Origin: a bacterium | GTDB lineage: Bacteria > UBA9089 > UBA9088 | NCBI GenBank assembly: GCA_040756715.1 | Contig: JBFLYE010000088.1 | Coordinates: forward strand, 1,545-14,778 | Length of the DNA stretch: 13,234 bases | Reading direction: 5' to 3' | Shown: positions 6,537 to 13,234 of the stretch, one piece after another | Numbering within the stretch: the stretch's first letter is position 1 | How the letters are laid out: every line of letters starts with the position of its first letter | The notes under the pieces: generated by a model | Database searches by the model: none | The model's input: the letters and a program-made list of their open reading frames with translations, nothing else | Told to the model about the DNA's origin: nothing | Made by a program: the position numbers and the translations under genes

Positions 6537-8126
6537 TCACATTACACAAGGAGCAGATATTCCAAGCAAAGAAAGCCCATTTTTTGCAACAATCCTTGAG
6601 CCATTTATTAAACAAAGCCTTGCTTTTGTAAGAGCTAGATCATCTGAGATTACCCTGTGGTGATGGTAATAATTATGGAATATAGAGGCAAGGGTGATAA
6701 GATAATTTGCAATCCTGTGTGGCTCAAGGAAAATAGCTGATGCCTTTACCTCATCGGGAAATAAACAAAGGTGTGTCATTAGCCTATGCTCCTCCTTTAG
6801 GGTTAAAAGGCGATAATCTGGATTTTCTCTTCTGATATTTTTTTTCTCTGCCTCCCTTAAAATAGAGCAAGCCCTTGCATGGAGATATTGGATGTAATAA
6901 ACAGGGTTTTCCGCCGATTCCTTCTTTGCCAATTCCAGGTCAAACTCAAGGTGTGTATCAGATTTTTTTGTTAAAAGAAAAAACCTGGTGGCATCCCTTC
7001 CCACTTCATCGATAACCTCTTTTAGGGTTATAAACTCACCCGCCCTGGTTGACATAGAGACAAGCTTATCCTTCCTCTTCAGGGTTACCAATTGATAGAG
7101 GATGATTTTAAGCATATTTGGATTATATCCCATCAGGGAAAGCCCAGATTTTATCCTTTCAATATAGCCATGATGGTCTGTTCCCCACAGGTTTATCAAA
7201 AGGTCATATCCCCTCTCAAATTTCTCCTTATGATAGGCAAGGTCTCCTGCATAATATGTTGGTCTTTCATTTCTCCTTACCAAAACCCTATCTTTACAAT
7301 CAGAAACACTTGATGTCTTAAGCCATAGGGCATCATCCTTTACATAAGAATGCTCCTTTAATGATGAAATGAGGTTGTTAATCTTTCTATTATCATACAA
7401 ATTGCTTTCATACTCAAATCTATTAAATTCTACACCAAAATTTAAAAGCTCATCCTTTATTCCAGAAAGGATATTTGAATATGCAAATTCTTTAAAATAT
7501 TTTAATGGCTTATTCCTTGCATCTTCTTTGATTTGCTTTGCAATCTCTATAAGGTAATCACCTTTATAGCCATTCTCTGGAATAGGTAGATTAAGATACC
7601 TTGCCCTTAATGATTCTCCAAGCAGGTCAATCTGTGTTCCCACATTGTTGACATAATATTCTCTTTCCACAGAAAAGCTAGAGAATTCAAGAATTTTTGC
7701 TATAGAGGAGCCATATGCTGCACCCCTTCCATGACCTATATGAAGGGGTCCTGTTGGGTTTGCACTAACAAACTCAATTAAAACCTTTTTTCCTTTGCCA
7801 ATTAAAAGCCTTCCAAAATCCTCATTTTTATTGAGCTTTTCCATCTCTTGATATAATCTTTCATCCTTTATCCATATATTCAAAAACCCTCCAATTACCT
7901 CCATTTTTTCAATATATTTGCCCTCTATTTTTGATTTAAGAAGCTCTGCTGCTTTCTCTGGTTTAATTTTAAGAGAGCCTGCAAGGATAAAGGAAAAATT
8001 TGTGGTAAGATCTCCATATTCCTCCTTTGTGGTTGAGGTAAGCTGTAGCTCTGGAAGCCCTTCTTTTATGTTAAATGAGCTTACCGCCTTTTTTATATCA
8101 CTCTCTATCTCCTCTTTTATGGTCAT
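6537..8126 (-). CDS. argS: Arginyl-tRNA synthetase
   Basis: Class I aminoacyl-tRNA synthetase charging tRNA-Arg. The 529 residues show an N-terminal Add1-type domain with EYGDLTTNFSF (about 36-46), VEFVSANPTGPLHIGHGRG with the HIGH motif at 129-132, LWGTDHHGYIERI at 313-325, the KMSKS-equivalent SMSTRAG at 357-363 and a C-terminal anticodon-binding domain with YYIQYLHARACS and ASIFHNYYHHHRV. It is somewhat shorter than the 577-residue E. coli enzyme but complete at both ends. The ATG overlaps the nuoF-like stop (ATGA), so the two are translated together. No residue expected for activity looks missing. Confidence 0.97.
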   Translation of the reverse strand: MTIKEEIESDIKKAVSSFNIKEGLPELQLTSTTKEEYGDLTTNFSFILAGSLKIKPEKAAELLKSKIEGKYIEKMEVIGGFLNIWIKDERLYQEMEKLNKNEDFGRLLIGKGKKVLIEFVSANPTGPLHIGHGRGAAYGSSIAKILEFSSFSVEREYYVNNVGTQIDLLGESLRARYLNLPIPENGYKGDYLIEIAKQIKEDARNKPLKYFKEFAYSNILSGIKDELLNFGVEFNRFEYESNLYDNRKINNLISSLKEHSYVKDDALWLKTSSVSDCKDRVLVRRNERPTYYAGDLAYHKEKFERGYDLLINLWGTDHHGYIERIKSGLSLMGYNPNMLKIILYQLVTLKRKDKLVSMSTRAGEFITLKEVIDEVGRDATRFFLLTKKSDTHLEFDLELAKKESAENPVYYIQYLHARACSILREAEKKNIRRENPDYRLLTLKEEHRLMTHLCLFPDEVKASAIFLEPHRIANYLITLASIFHNYYHHHRVISDDLALTKARLCLINGSRIVAKNGLSLLGISAPCVM

Positions 8127-9841
8127 TCCTTTTTTGGCTCTTCGGGTTTAGAGAAAGACCAATGACGAACAGGAAATACACCCTTGCTTTTGCATAAGGG
8201 ACAAAATTTTTCTTCAATATGAACCCTGTAATCCTCTGGGAAATTTTCTATGGTTGAAAGGACAGGATTAGGGGCGGTTTGACCAAGTCCGCAAAGGGAA
8301 GATTCCTTTATCAATTTAGCAAGCCTTTTAAGCTCTAGAATGTCTTCTTGCTTCCCTTTTCCTTTGGTTAGACGGGTTAAAATATCAAGCATCTTTTTTG
8401 TTCCAATCCGACAAGGCACACACTTTCCACAGCTTTCATTCTGAACAAATTCCATAAAGAACCTTGCAAGCTCAACCATACAATTTGTCTCATCCATAAC
8501 AATCATTCCGCCTGAGCCCATTATCGCACCTTTTGAAATCAGGCTTTCATAATCAACACCAATGTCAAGGTCTTTTGAAGATAAGCACCCTCCCGAAGGC
8601 CCTCCAAGCTGAACAGCCTTAAATTCCCTTTCCCCTAAAATCCCTCCACCAATTTCAAAGATAATCTCCCTTAAGGTTGTTCCCATTGCAACCTCAACCA
8701 GGCCTGTATGTTTAACCTTTCCAGCCAAAGCAAAGATTTTTGTTCCCTTTGATGTTTTTGTTCCAATTTTTGCATAATTATCCCCTCCATTTTGGATGAT
8801 ATAGGGAATATTGGCAAATGTCTCTACATTGTTTATCAAGGTAGGCTTTCCAAAAAGCCCGGATTTTATAGGGTATGAGGGTCTTGGCCTTGGCATTCCC
8901 CTTTTCCCCTCAATGGATGCAATGAGGGCAGTTTCCTCTCCACAGACAAATGCACCAGCACCCTCCCTTACCTTTATTTTAAAAGAAAATCCAGAGCCTA
9001 GAATATTTTCACCCAAAAAACCCAATTTTTCTCCCTCTTTAATAGCAATGGTAATGTGTTTAAGGGCTAGGGGGTATTCTGTTCTCACATAGACAAAGCC
9101 CTCTTTAGCACCTGTAGCATAGCCTCCTATAATCATCCCTTCCAAGATTAAATGGGGATTTCCCTCCATAAGGGCCCTGTCCATAAATGCACCGGGGTCT
9201 CCCTCATCAGCATTGCAGATAATGTATTTTACAGGGGATTTCTCTTTTCTTAAAAACTCCCATTTCATCCCTGTGGGAAAACCACCTCCTCCCCTTCCCC
9301 TAAGACCAGATTTCTTTACTTCTTCTATGATTTCATTTTGAGGAATAAAGAGGGCAAGAGATAAGGCAGAATAGCCATTGTATTGGATGTAATGGGAAAT
9401 GTTGGTTGGGTCTATTTTGCCATTTAAAGAAAGAAGCCTCCTTGTTTGCTTCTTGTAAAATGGAATATCAGATGTTTTTATAATCTTTTCTTTTGTATTT
9501 GGGTCTTCGTATAGGAGTTTATCAATTACCTTTCCTTTTATAATTGTCTCTTCAATAATCAAGGAGACATCCTCGCTGGTTATCTTTGAATAGAAGATGT
9601 CTTGAGGAAGGATAGTAAGCAAAGGACCTTTTTCACAAAAGCCTGGGCATCCTGTCTTTAATATCTCTATATCAAGATTCCTTTTTTTTACCTCGCTCTC
9701 AAAGAGCTCTGAGAGCCTCTTTGCACCCAAAGCAAGGCACCCTGCGCCATTACAAATGGAGATCGTTGTTTTTTGTAGATTGCGAGAGGATACAATTTTC
9801 TCCCTATACTCTTTTAGCTCATTGGATGACCCTATCTTCAT
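8123..9841 (-). CDS. NuoF/HndC-type NADH-oxidising flavoprotein subunit
   Basis: This subunit binds FMN and NAD(H) and passes electrons to iron-sulfur centres; relatives are complex I NuoF and the diaphorase subunit of NAD(P)-linked hydrogenases and formate dehydrogenases. Of 572 residues, the first 100 form a thioredoxin-like [2Fe-2S] domain (C30, C35, C65, C69), the layout of hydrogenase-type HndC/HydB rather than plain NuoF. SGLRGRGGGGFPTGMKWEF at 178-196 and CNADEGDPGAFMDR at 209-222 are the NADH/FMN sites. ESCGKCVPCRIG with C471, C474 and C477, plus C517, bind a [4Fe-4S] cluster. The extra C-terminal two-cluster ferredoxin domain of HydB is absent: the tail is only FCPLC and about 25 more residues. 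It overlaps the nuoE-like gene by 23 bases and argS by four. No hydrogenase, formate dehydrogenase or NuoG gene is in the window, so the electron acceptor is unknown. Confidence 0.92.
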   Translation of the reverse strand: MKIGSSNELKEYREKIVSSRNLQKTTISICNGAGCLALGAKRLSELFESEVKKRNLDIEILKTGCPGFCEKGPLLTILPQDIFYSKITSEDVSLIIEETIIKGKVIDKLLYEDPNTKEKIIKTSDIPFYKKQTRRLLSLNGKIDPTNISHYIQYNGYSALSLALFIPQNEIIEEVKKSGLRGRGGGGFPTGMKWEFLRKEKSPVKYIICNADEGDPGAFMDRALMEGNPHLILEGMIIGGYATGAKEGFVYVRTEYPLALKHITIAIKEGEKLGFLGENILGSGFSFKIKVREGAGAFVCGEETALIASIEGKRGMPRPRPSYPIKSGLFGKPTLINNVETFANIPYIIQNGGDNYAKIGTKTSKGTKIFALAGKVKHTGLVEVAMGTTLREIIFEIGGGILGEREFKAVQLGGPSGGCLSSKDLDIGVDYESLISKGAIMGSGGMIVMDETNCMVELARFFMEFVQNESCGKCVPCRIGTKKMLDILTRLTKGKGKQEDILELKRLAKLIKESSLCGLGQTAPNPVLSTIENFPEDYRVHIEEKFCPLCKSKGVFPVRHWSFSKPEEPKKE

Positions 9842-10325
9842 ATTTTATGTATTTGCCTGTTTTTTCTATTGCCCTATAATGGTTTATAATCATCTCTGTT
9901 TTATGAAGGTTCATTTTACCATAATATTCATCGTTTATCATTACAACAGGGGCTAAAGCACAGGCACCAACACAGGCTACTGTTTCCAAACCCCATATAA
10001 AATCTTCTGACACCTCATCCTCTTTTATGCCGATAAGCCTCTTTATTCGGGTTAAATTTTCCTCTCCTCCCTTTACATGACAAGCTGTTCCCCTACAGAC
10101 CCTTATGGTATATTTTCCGCGTGGCTTAAGGGAGAAATGGTGATAAAATGTAATAACGCCATATATTTTTGAAAGGGGAGTTTTCATATATTTGGAAACC
10201 ATAACAATGGTCTCCTCAGAGAGGTAGTTGAATGCCTCTTGCGTCTTTTGAAGAACAGAAATTAACCCCTCATCTTTATATTTCTCTATTATCTCAATAA
10301 GCCTTGTTTTATCCTTATCTTCCAT
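9819..10325 (-). CDS. NuoE/HndA-type thioredoxin-like [2Fe-2S] subunit
   Basis: Small electron-transfer subunit that partners NuoF-like flavoproteins. The 168-residue protein has a helical N-terminal part with LISVLQKTQEAFNYLSEETI, then YGVITFYHHFSL at 55-66, and the four [2Fe-2S] ligands C77 and C82 (RVCRGTACHVKGG) and C118 and C122 (VACVGACALAPV). Length and order match the 24 kDa subunit family. The ATG at 10325 is six bases after purC, with AGGA four bases upstream. The gene ends 23 bases inside its NuoF-like partner, so the two are surely made together. Whether the pair serves complex I, a hydrogenase or a formate dehydrogenase cannot be decided from this window. Confidence 0.93.
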   Translation of the reverse strand: MEDKDKTRLIEIIEKYKDEGLISVLQKTQEAFNYLSEETIVMVSKYMKTPLSKIYGVITFYHHFSLKPRGKYTIRVCRGTACHVKGGEENLTRIKRLIGIKEDEVSEDFIWGLETVACVGACALAPVVMINDEYYGKMNLHKTEMIINHYRAIEKTGKYIKYEDRVIQ

Positions 10326-10331
10326 TAAATC

Positions 10332-11321
10332 CTAAATCATTTTATAATATTCCTTAATCCCTTTTACTATCTCCCTTAAAGGAGGGACTTTGAACCATTC
10401 CCTTTTTGTAATCTCATTGCATACACTACAATAGATTTGTGAGATTAGCAATTTTAGTTTATCGGGAAGGGGCTCTGGTTTTGCTTTGCATATTTCCTTA
10501 AAATGCTCCCTATCTTCTTTCTTTGCTTTTTCTTGTGCCTTATACCACTCTGTTTTTCTGTAATAAAGCCTTGCTATCTCCTTGCTTACGGGAAATCCCT
10601 CATAAGTAGCCCGACATTCGTCCAATGTTCCCAAGACATCAACCACCATCAAATGCCTTTTCTCATCAAATCCAAGCTCTATCTTTCCATCCTCATTTAA
10701 TAAGCCTATCCTTGAAAATTCTTCTGTGATAAGGCCATTAACGATACTTGCTATATTTTTTAATTTTTCCATTTCCCTATTGCTTAATCCAGATATTGAA
10801 CAAGCCTCATCCCAAGTTATGTACCTATCTGTTCTTTCAAGCTTTGTAGAGGTATCCAATATTGGCTTAGGAAGCCTTTGGTTTGGAATAGGCTCTTTAT
10901 CCAACCCCAAATCCCTAAGGGTAATCTCTCCTTCTTTTAGCCTTCTAAAAATAGAGCTTCCACTTGGTAGATAATTTCTATAGATTACCTCAATAGGGAT
11001 CAAAAAACAACCCTTTTCCTTTTGATATATTGAATAATCATAATGGCCATCCTTAAATTCTGGCTTAAAAACCCTTAATAGCTTAACCTCAATTACATTC
11101 TCTCTATAAGACTTAAGATAGTGGGTTTTAATGCCCCTATTCTCGCATTTTTCAAAGAAGTATGATGAAAGGATTGCACTTGATGCTCCCTTTTGTGGAA
11201 TAAGATCTGGCATTTCTCCCCAATCAAAGACAGAATATCTATCTGAAAATACAAACCTTGCCCTTCCGAGTTTAGTGACTGTTGGTTCTTCTAAAACCTC
11301 TATGTCTTTTACGCTACCCAT
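10332..11321 (-). CDS. purC: Phosphoribosylaminoimidazole-succinocarboxamide synthase, long type
   Basis: SAICAR synthetase joins aspartate to CAIR using ATP, in purine synthesis. The 329-residue protein has TKLGRARFVFSDRYSVFDWGEMPDLIPQKG at 16-45, the substrate and ATP-binding start of the enzyme, FLIPIEVIYRNYLPSGSSIFRRL at 106-128, and GFDEKRHLMVVDVLGTLDECR at 217-237 with the metal-binding acidic residues. It is much longer than the 237-residue E. coli PurC and resembles the long form found in many archaea and some bacteria. The ATG overlaps the purE end by eight bases. Directly following the preceding pathway enzyme, it forms a two-step CAIR-to-SAICAR unit. The C-terminal 60 residues include a CSVC pair of unknown role. 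Confidence 0.94.
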   Translation of the reverse strand: MGSVKDIEVLEEPTVTKLGRARFVFSDRYSVFDWGEMPDLIPQKGASSAILSSYFFEKCENRGIKTHYLKSYRENVIEVKLLRVFKPEFKDGHYDYSIYQKEKGCFLIPIEVIYRNYLPSGSSIFRRLKEGEITLRDLGLDKEPIPNQRLPKPILDTSTKLERTDRYITWDEACSISGLSNREMEKLKNIASIVNGLITEEFSRIGLLNEDGKIELGFDEKRHLMVVDVLGTLDECRATYEGFPVSKEIARLYYRKTEWYKAQEKAKKEDREHFKEICKAKPEPLPDKLKLLISQIYCSVCNEITKREWFKVPPLREIVKGIKEYYKMI

Positions 11322-11769
11322 TGGAGTCGTTTGTTGCCAGGGATTCCTTTATATTTTTTTGGTAATCTCTTATTTTTTCTTGGATTTCTTTGTCTTTAAG
11401 CCCCAGTATTTTAAGAGCGGCAAGGGCTGCATTCTCTGGCTCTAAAACAAGCATAGAAGCAACAGAGGAGGGCATCCTTATGCTTGAGAATATATCAAAC
11501 CATTCTGGGTTTGGAGGGCAGGCTATAACAGGAAGGTGTGTTTGGAAATCAACCAATCCCGACAAGGCATTGCTTCTTCCAGCAACCGTAATAAAGACAA
11601 CATTGTCGTTTTCATATTCCTTAATAATTTCAAGGCATTTTAGGGGTGTCTTATGGGCTGATGCAATCCTTAAAGAAGCTTCTATTCCAAATTTTTCTAA
11701 AAAAGAGGCTATTCTTTTTGACCAGTTAATCTCAGCCTTTGAACCAATAATAATAACTACCTTAGCCAA
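11314..11769 (-). CDS. purE: Class II PurE, AIR carboxylase
   Basis: Makes CAIR from AIR. The 151-residue protein has IIGSKAEINWSKRI at the start, IASAHKTP at 35-42, then AGRSNALSGLVDFQTHLPVI at 63-82, ACPP at 83-86 and SSIRMPSSVASMLVL at 95-109. AGRSN...CPP is the class II pattern seen in the AIR carboxylase part of animal PAICS, which uses CO2 directly. Class I PurE would show AGGAAHLPGM and works with PurK. So no PurK or bicarbonate-derived N5-CAIR should be needed here; this is inferred from family. The start is TTG at 11769, directly after and in frame with the ftsZ TAA, supported by AAGAAGG nine bases upstream inside ftsZ. Eight bases overlap purC. Confidence 0.93.
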   Translation of the reverse strand: MAKVVIIIGSKAEINWSKRIASFLEKFGIEASLRIASAHKTPLKCLEIIKEYENDNVVFITVAGRSNALSGLVDFQTHLPVIACPPNPEWFDIFSSIRMPSSVASMLVLEPENAALAALKILGLKDKEIQEKIRDYQKNIKESLATNDSNG

Positions 11770-12849
11770 TTAACGCGACCTTCTTAAAAATGCAGGTATT
11801 TCTAAGTCTTCGAGGATAGAATGTTTGATTTCTTCTGGTTTTATCTCTTGCTTTAAGGCAGAAAGTCCACTGCTTTTTCTTCCAAAACCTGTGGCGATTA
11901 CTGTAATCTTCATCCTTCCAGCAAAGCTTTTGTCAATAACCGCCCCAAATATGCAATTAACATCCTTATCTGCCTTCTCCATTACTAAATTGCAAGCCTC
12001 ATCTACCTCAGATAAGGAAAGGTCCTCACCACCGGTTATATTTATCAATATTCCGGTTGCTCCATCAATGGATGTTTCCTCAAGCAATGGCGAGTTTATT
12101 GCCTCTTTTGAAGCCTTTTTTGCCCGATCCTCTCCCTCTCCAAATCCTATACCCATTAATGCCTTTCCCTTTTGGTTCATAATTGTCTTAACATCAGCAA
12201 AATCAACATTAACAAGACCTGGGGTTACTATCATCTCTGTGATTCCTTGAATTCCATGAGAAAGAACCTCGTCTGCCTTCTTGAATGCCTCAGAGATAGA
12301 GGTATTTTTTTCACTAACAGAAATAAGCCTTTGATTTGGTATAGTAATCAATGCATCAACCTTTTCAGCAAGCTTTAAAATTCCCTCCTCTGCCTGACGC
12401 TGTCTCCTTTGGCCTTCAAAGAGAAAAGGCTTTGTAACCACAGCTACGGTAAGGCTACCAATATCCTTTGCTATTTCAGCAATAATGGGAGCAGCTCCTG
12501 TTCCTGTTCCACCACCCATTCCTGCGGTAATAAAAACCATATCCGCACCATACAATGCATCCCTTATTGCCTCCTTGTCTTCCTGTGCTGCCCTCTCTCC
12601 AATTTCGGGAAGAGAACCTGCACCTAAGCCCTTTGTCAGCTTAGCACCTATTTGAATCTTATGGGAAACAGGGCTTGTGTTTAGAACCTGAAGGTCTGTA
12701 TTTGTAACAATAAACTCAAGGCAACCCCTATTTGAGCTATTAAACATCCTGGATACTGCATTTGAGCCTCCTCCGCCGACACCGATTACCTTTATCAAGG
12801 TTCTAAATTCCTTTTGCTCCTCTTGTTTTTCCTCTTCCAAGATAAACAT
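11770..12849 (-). CDS. ftsZ: Cell division protein FtsZ
   Basis: Tubulin-like GTPase that polymerises into the division ring at midcell. The 359 residues include [15 protein letters not shown] at 21-35, VTNTDLQVL at 48-56, the tubulin signature [13 protein letters not shown] at 109-121, TIPNQRLI at 169-176 and the catalytic T7 loop NVDFADV at 214-220. The conserved tail peptide LEIPAFLRR at 349-357, which binds membrane anchors and regulators, is intact. The linker between the GTPase body and this tail is only about 25 residues, shorter than the roughly 50 common in model bacteria. The ATG has a strong GGAGGG five bases upstream. It is the first gene of the tight run; purE follows its stop without a gap. 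Confidence 0.98.
   Translation of the reverse strand: MFILEEEKQEEQKEFRTLIKVIGVGGGGSNAVSRMFNSSNRGCLEFIVTNTDLQVLNTSPVSHKIQIGAKLTKGLGAGSLPEIGERAAQEDKEAIRDALYGADMVFITAGMGGGTGTGAAPIIAEIAKDIGSLTVAVVTKPFLFEGQRRQRQAEEGILKLAEKVDALITIPNQRLISVSEKNTSISEAFKKADEVLSHGIQGITEMIVTPGLVNVDFADVKTIMNQKGKALMGIGFGEGEDRAKKASKEAINSPLLEETSIDGATGILINITGGEDLSLSEVDEACNLVMEKADKDVNCIFGAVIDKSFAGRMKITVIATGFGRKSSGLSALKQEIKPEEIKHSILEDLEIPAFLRRSR
11779..11785 (-). promoter_or_regulatory. Ribosome binding site deciding the purE TTG start
   Basis: AAGAAGG lies within the last codons of ftsZ, nine bases upstream of the TTG. It makes this unusual start believable, since no ATG or GTG precedes the conserved KVVIIIGS start of PurE. 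Confidence 0.5.
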
Positions 12850-12854
12850 TTTTT

Positions 12855-12860
12855 CCCTCC
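12855..12860 (-). promoter_or_regulatory. Strong ribosome binding site of ftsZ
   Basis: GGAGGG with five A before the ATG at 12849 is the strongest usable Shine-Dalgarno sequence in the window. It fits ftsZ being the leading gene of the run. Confidence 0.7.
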
Positions 12861-12985
12861 TATAACTTTAATCTCTTTATAATAAATTTGTAAAGAAATT
12901 TTTTTCATTTTACCAATTTAAAATCTACAATTCCATTGTTTTCCGCTACCCCCCTTTCCAAATATACAAAAAAAGCTGATTTTTT
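12861..12985 (-). promoter_or_regulatory. AT-rich intergenic region with a possible ftsZ operon promoter
   Basis: This gap separates the sorting-domain gene from ftsZ. TTTACA at 12894-12889 is a fair -35 hexamer, but the -10 candidates at 17 to 18 bases (TTAAAG or TAAAGT) are poor, and TATAAA at 12881-12876 lacks a -35. The place is right for the main promoter of the gene run; the exact site is not clear. Confidence 0.3.
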
Positions 12986-13234
12986 TCACTTCACAATCAT
13001 TGATTTAACCGCAGAAAAGTCCCCGGCCTTTATTTTGTAAAAGTATAATCCAGAGGAGAGGTTTTGTCCAGCATTATTTTTTAGGTCAAAAAATATTGCC
13101 CTATCCTTTTGGGTATATGAGCCTTTCTTTCTTTGTCCTAGCTCTATTGTCCTTACCTTTTGTCCTAAGATGTTATAGATTTCAAGAGAAACATTTGAAT
13201 CCTTGGAAAGCTTGAATGGGATATAGCAGGCATT
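12986..13234 (-). CDS. C-terminal sorting-type (T9SS/FlgD-like) domain of a truncated secreted protein
   Basis: The last 82 codons of a gene that begins beyond the right edge. The fragment reads N-A-C-Y-I-P-F-K-L, then VSLEIYNILGQKVRTIELG, then a spacer, then LSSGLYFYKIKAGDFSAVKS and M-I-V-K at the stop. The order of a beta-sandwich with the IYNILGQKV strand, the SGLYFYKI strand and a short lysine-ending tail is that of type IX secretion sorting domains (TIGR04183-like) and related FlgD Ig-like C-terminal domains. Such domains end large exported or surface proteins; the passenger part is not visible. The stop is TGA at 12988-12986. Whether this organism has a type IX system or uses the domain otherwise cannot be told here. 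Confidence 0.8.
   Translation of the reverse strand, partial: NACYIPFKLSKDSNVSLEIYNILGQKVRTIELGQRKKGSYTQKDRAIFFDLKNNAGQNLSSGLYFYKIKAGDFSAVKSMIVK

Noticed and set aside
9756-9956. Plus-strand open frame opposite the nuoE/nuoF junction with hydrophobic residues, like a small membrane protein.
   Set aside because: It lies wholly across two conserved genes, lacks a good ribosome binding site and its hydrophobicity follows from the opposite-strand codons.
12968-12986. A7-TCAGC-T7 after the sorting-domain gene as an intrinsic terminator.
   Set aside because: The possible stem is A-T only with no GC part, too weak to count as a normal terminator.

Overview
This 13.2 kb window is AT-rich bacterial DNA in which every supported gene lies on the minus strand. 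It is packed with housekeeping genes, many of which overlap by 4 to 23 bases. The mix (ftsZ, purine, folate and isoprenoid genes, an S1 protein, argS, mnmA, fmt, enolase) is bacterial. The archaeal/eukaryotic-style purine genes, the carboxy-terminal sorting-type domain and the heptanucleotide repeats inside genes would suit an uncultivated candidate-phylum bacterium. The phylum cannot be fixed from the sequence alone.

Read in the direction of transcription (right to left), the window opens with the last 82 residues of a probable secreted protein ending in a T9SS/FlgD-like domain (12986-13234). A short AT-rich gap follows. Then comes a run that looks like one long operon: ftsZ, purE (class II type), purC (long type), a nuoE/nuoF-like NADH-oxidising pair, argS, folD, an S1-domain protein, ispE, mnmA, folK and fmt. 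Inside it the only gap above 10 bases is 52 bases between argS and folD. After a 161-base repeat-rich spacer come a MntA/HepT-type nucleotidyltransferase-HEPN pair and the first 35 codons of enolase.

Several products form one metabolic theme. FolK makes a folate precursor, FolD interconverts one-carbon folates to give 10-formyl-THF, and Fmt spends 10-formyl-THF on initiator Met-tRNA. PurE and PurC belong to the purine pathway that also consumes 10-formyl-THF. ArgS, the S1 protein, MnmA and Fmt serve translation, and FtsZ links the block to division.

The most notable points are: (1) tandem 7-bp repeats that run through coding sequence in ispE and folK and border fmt, and whose commonest units are stop-free in all six frames; (2) a one-base frameshift at an A7/T7 run in mnmA, with the remainder of the gene intact; (3) a NuoE/NuoF pair with no catalytic partner in view and no C-terminal ferredoxin domain; (4) a class II (CO2-using) PurE; and (5) a type VII toxin-antitoxin pair placed between fmt and eno. 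No tRNA, rRNA, CRISPR array, insertion sequence or plus-strand gene was found, and no gene-free stretch exceeds 300 bases.
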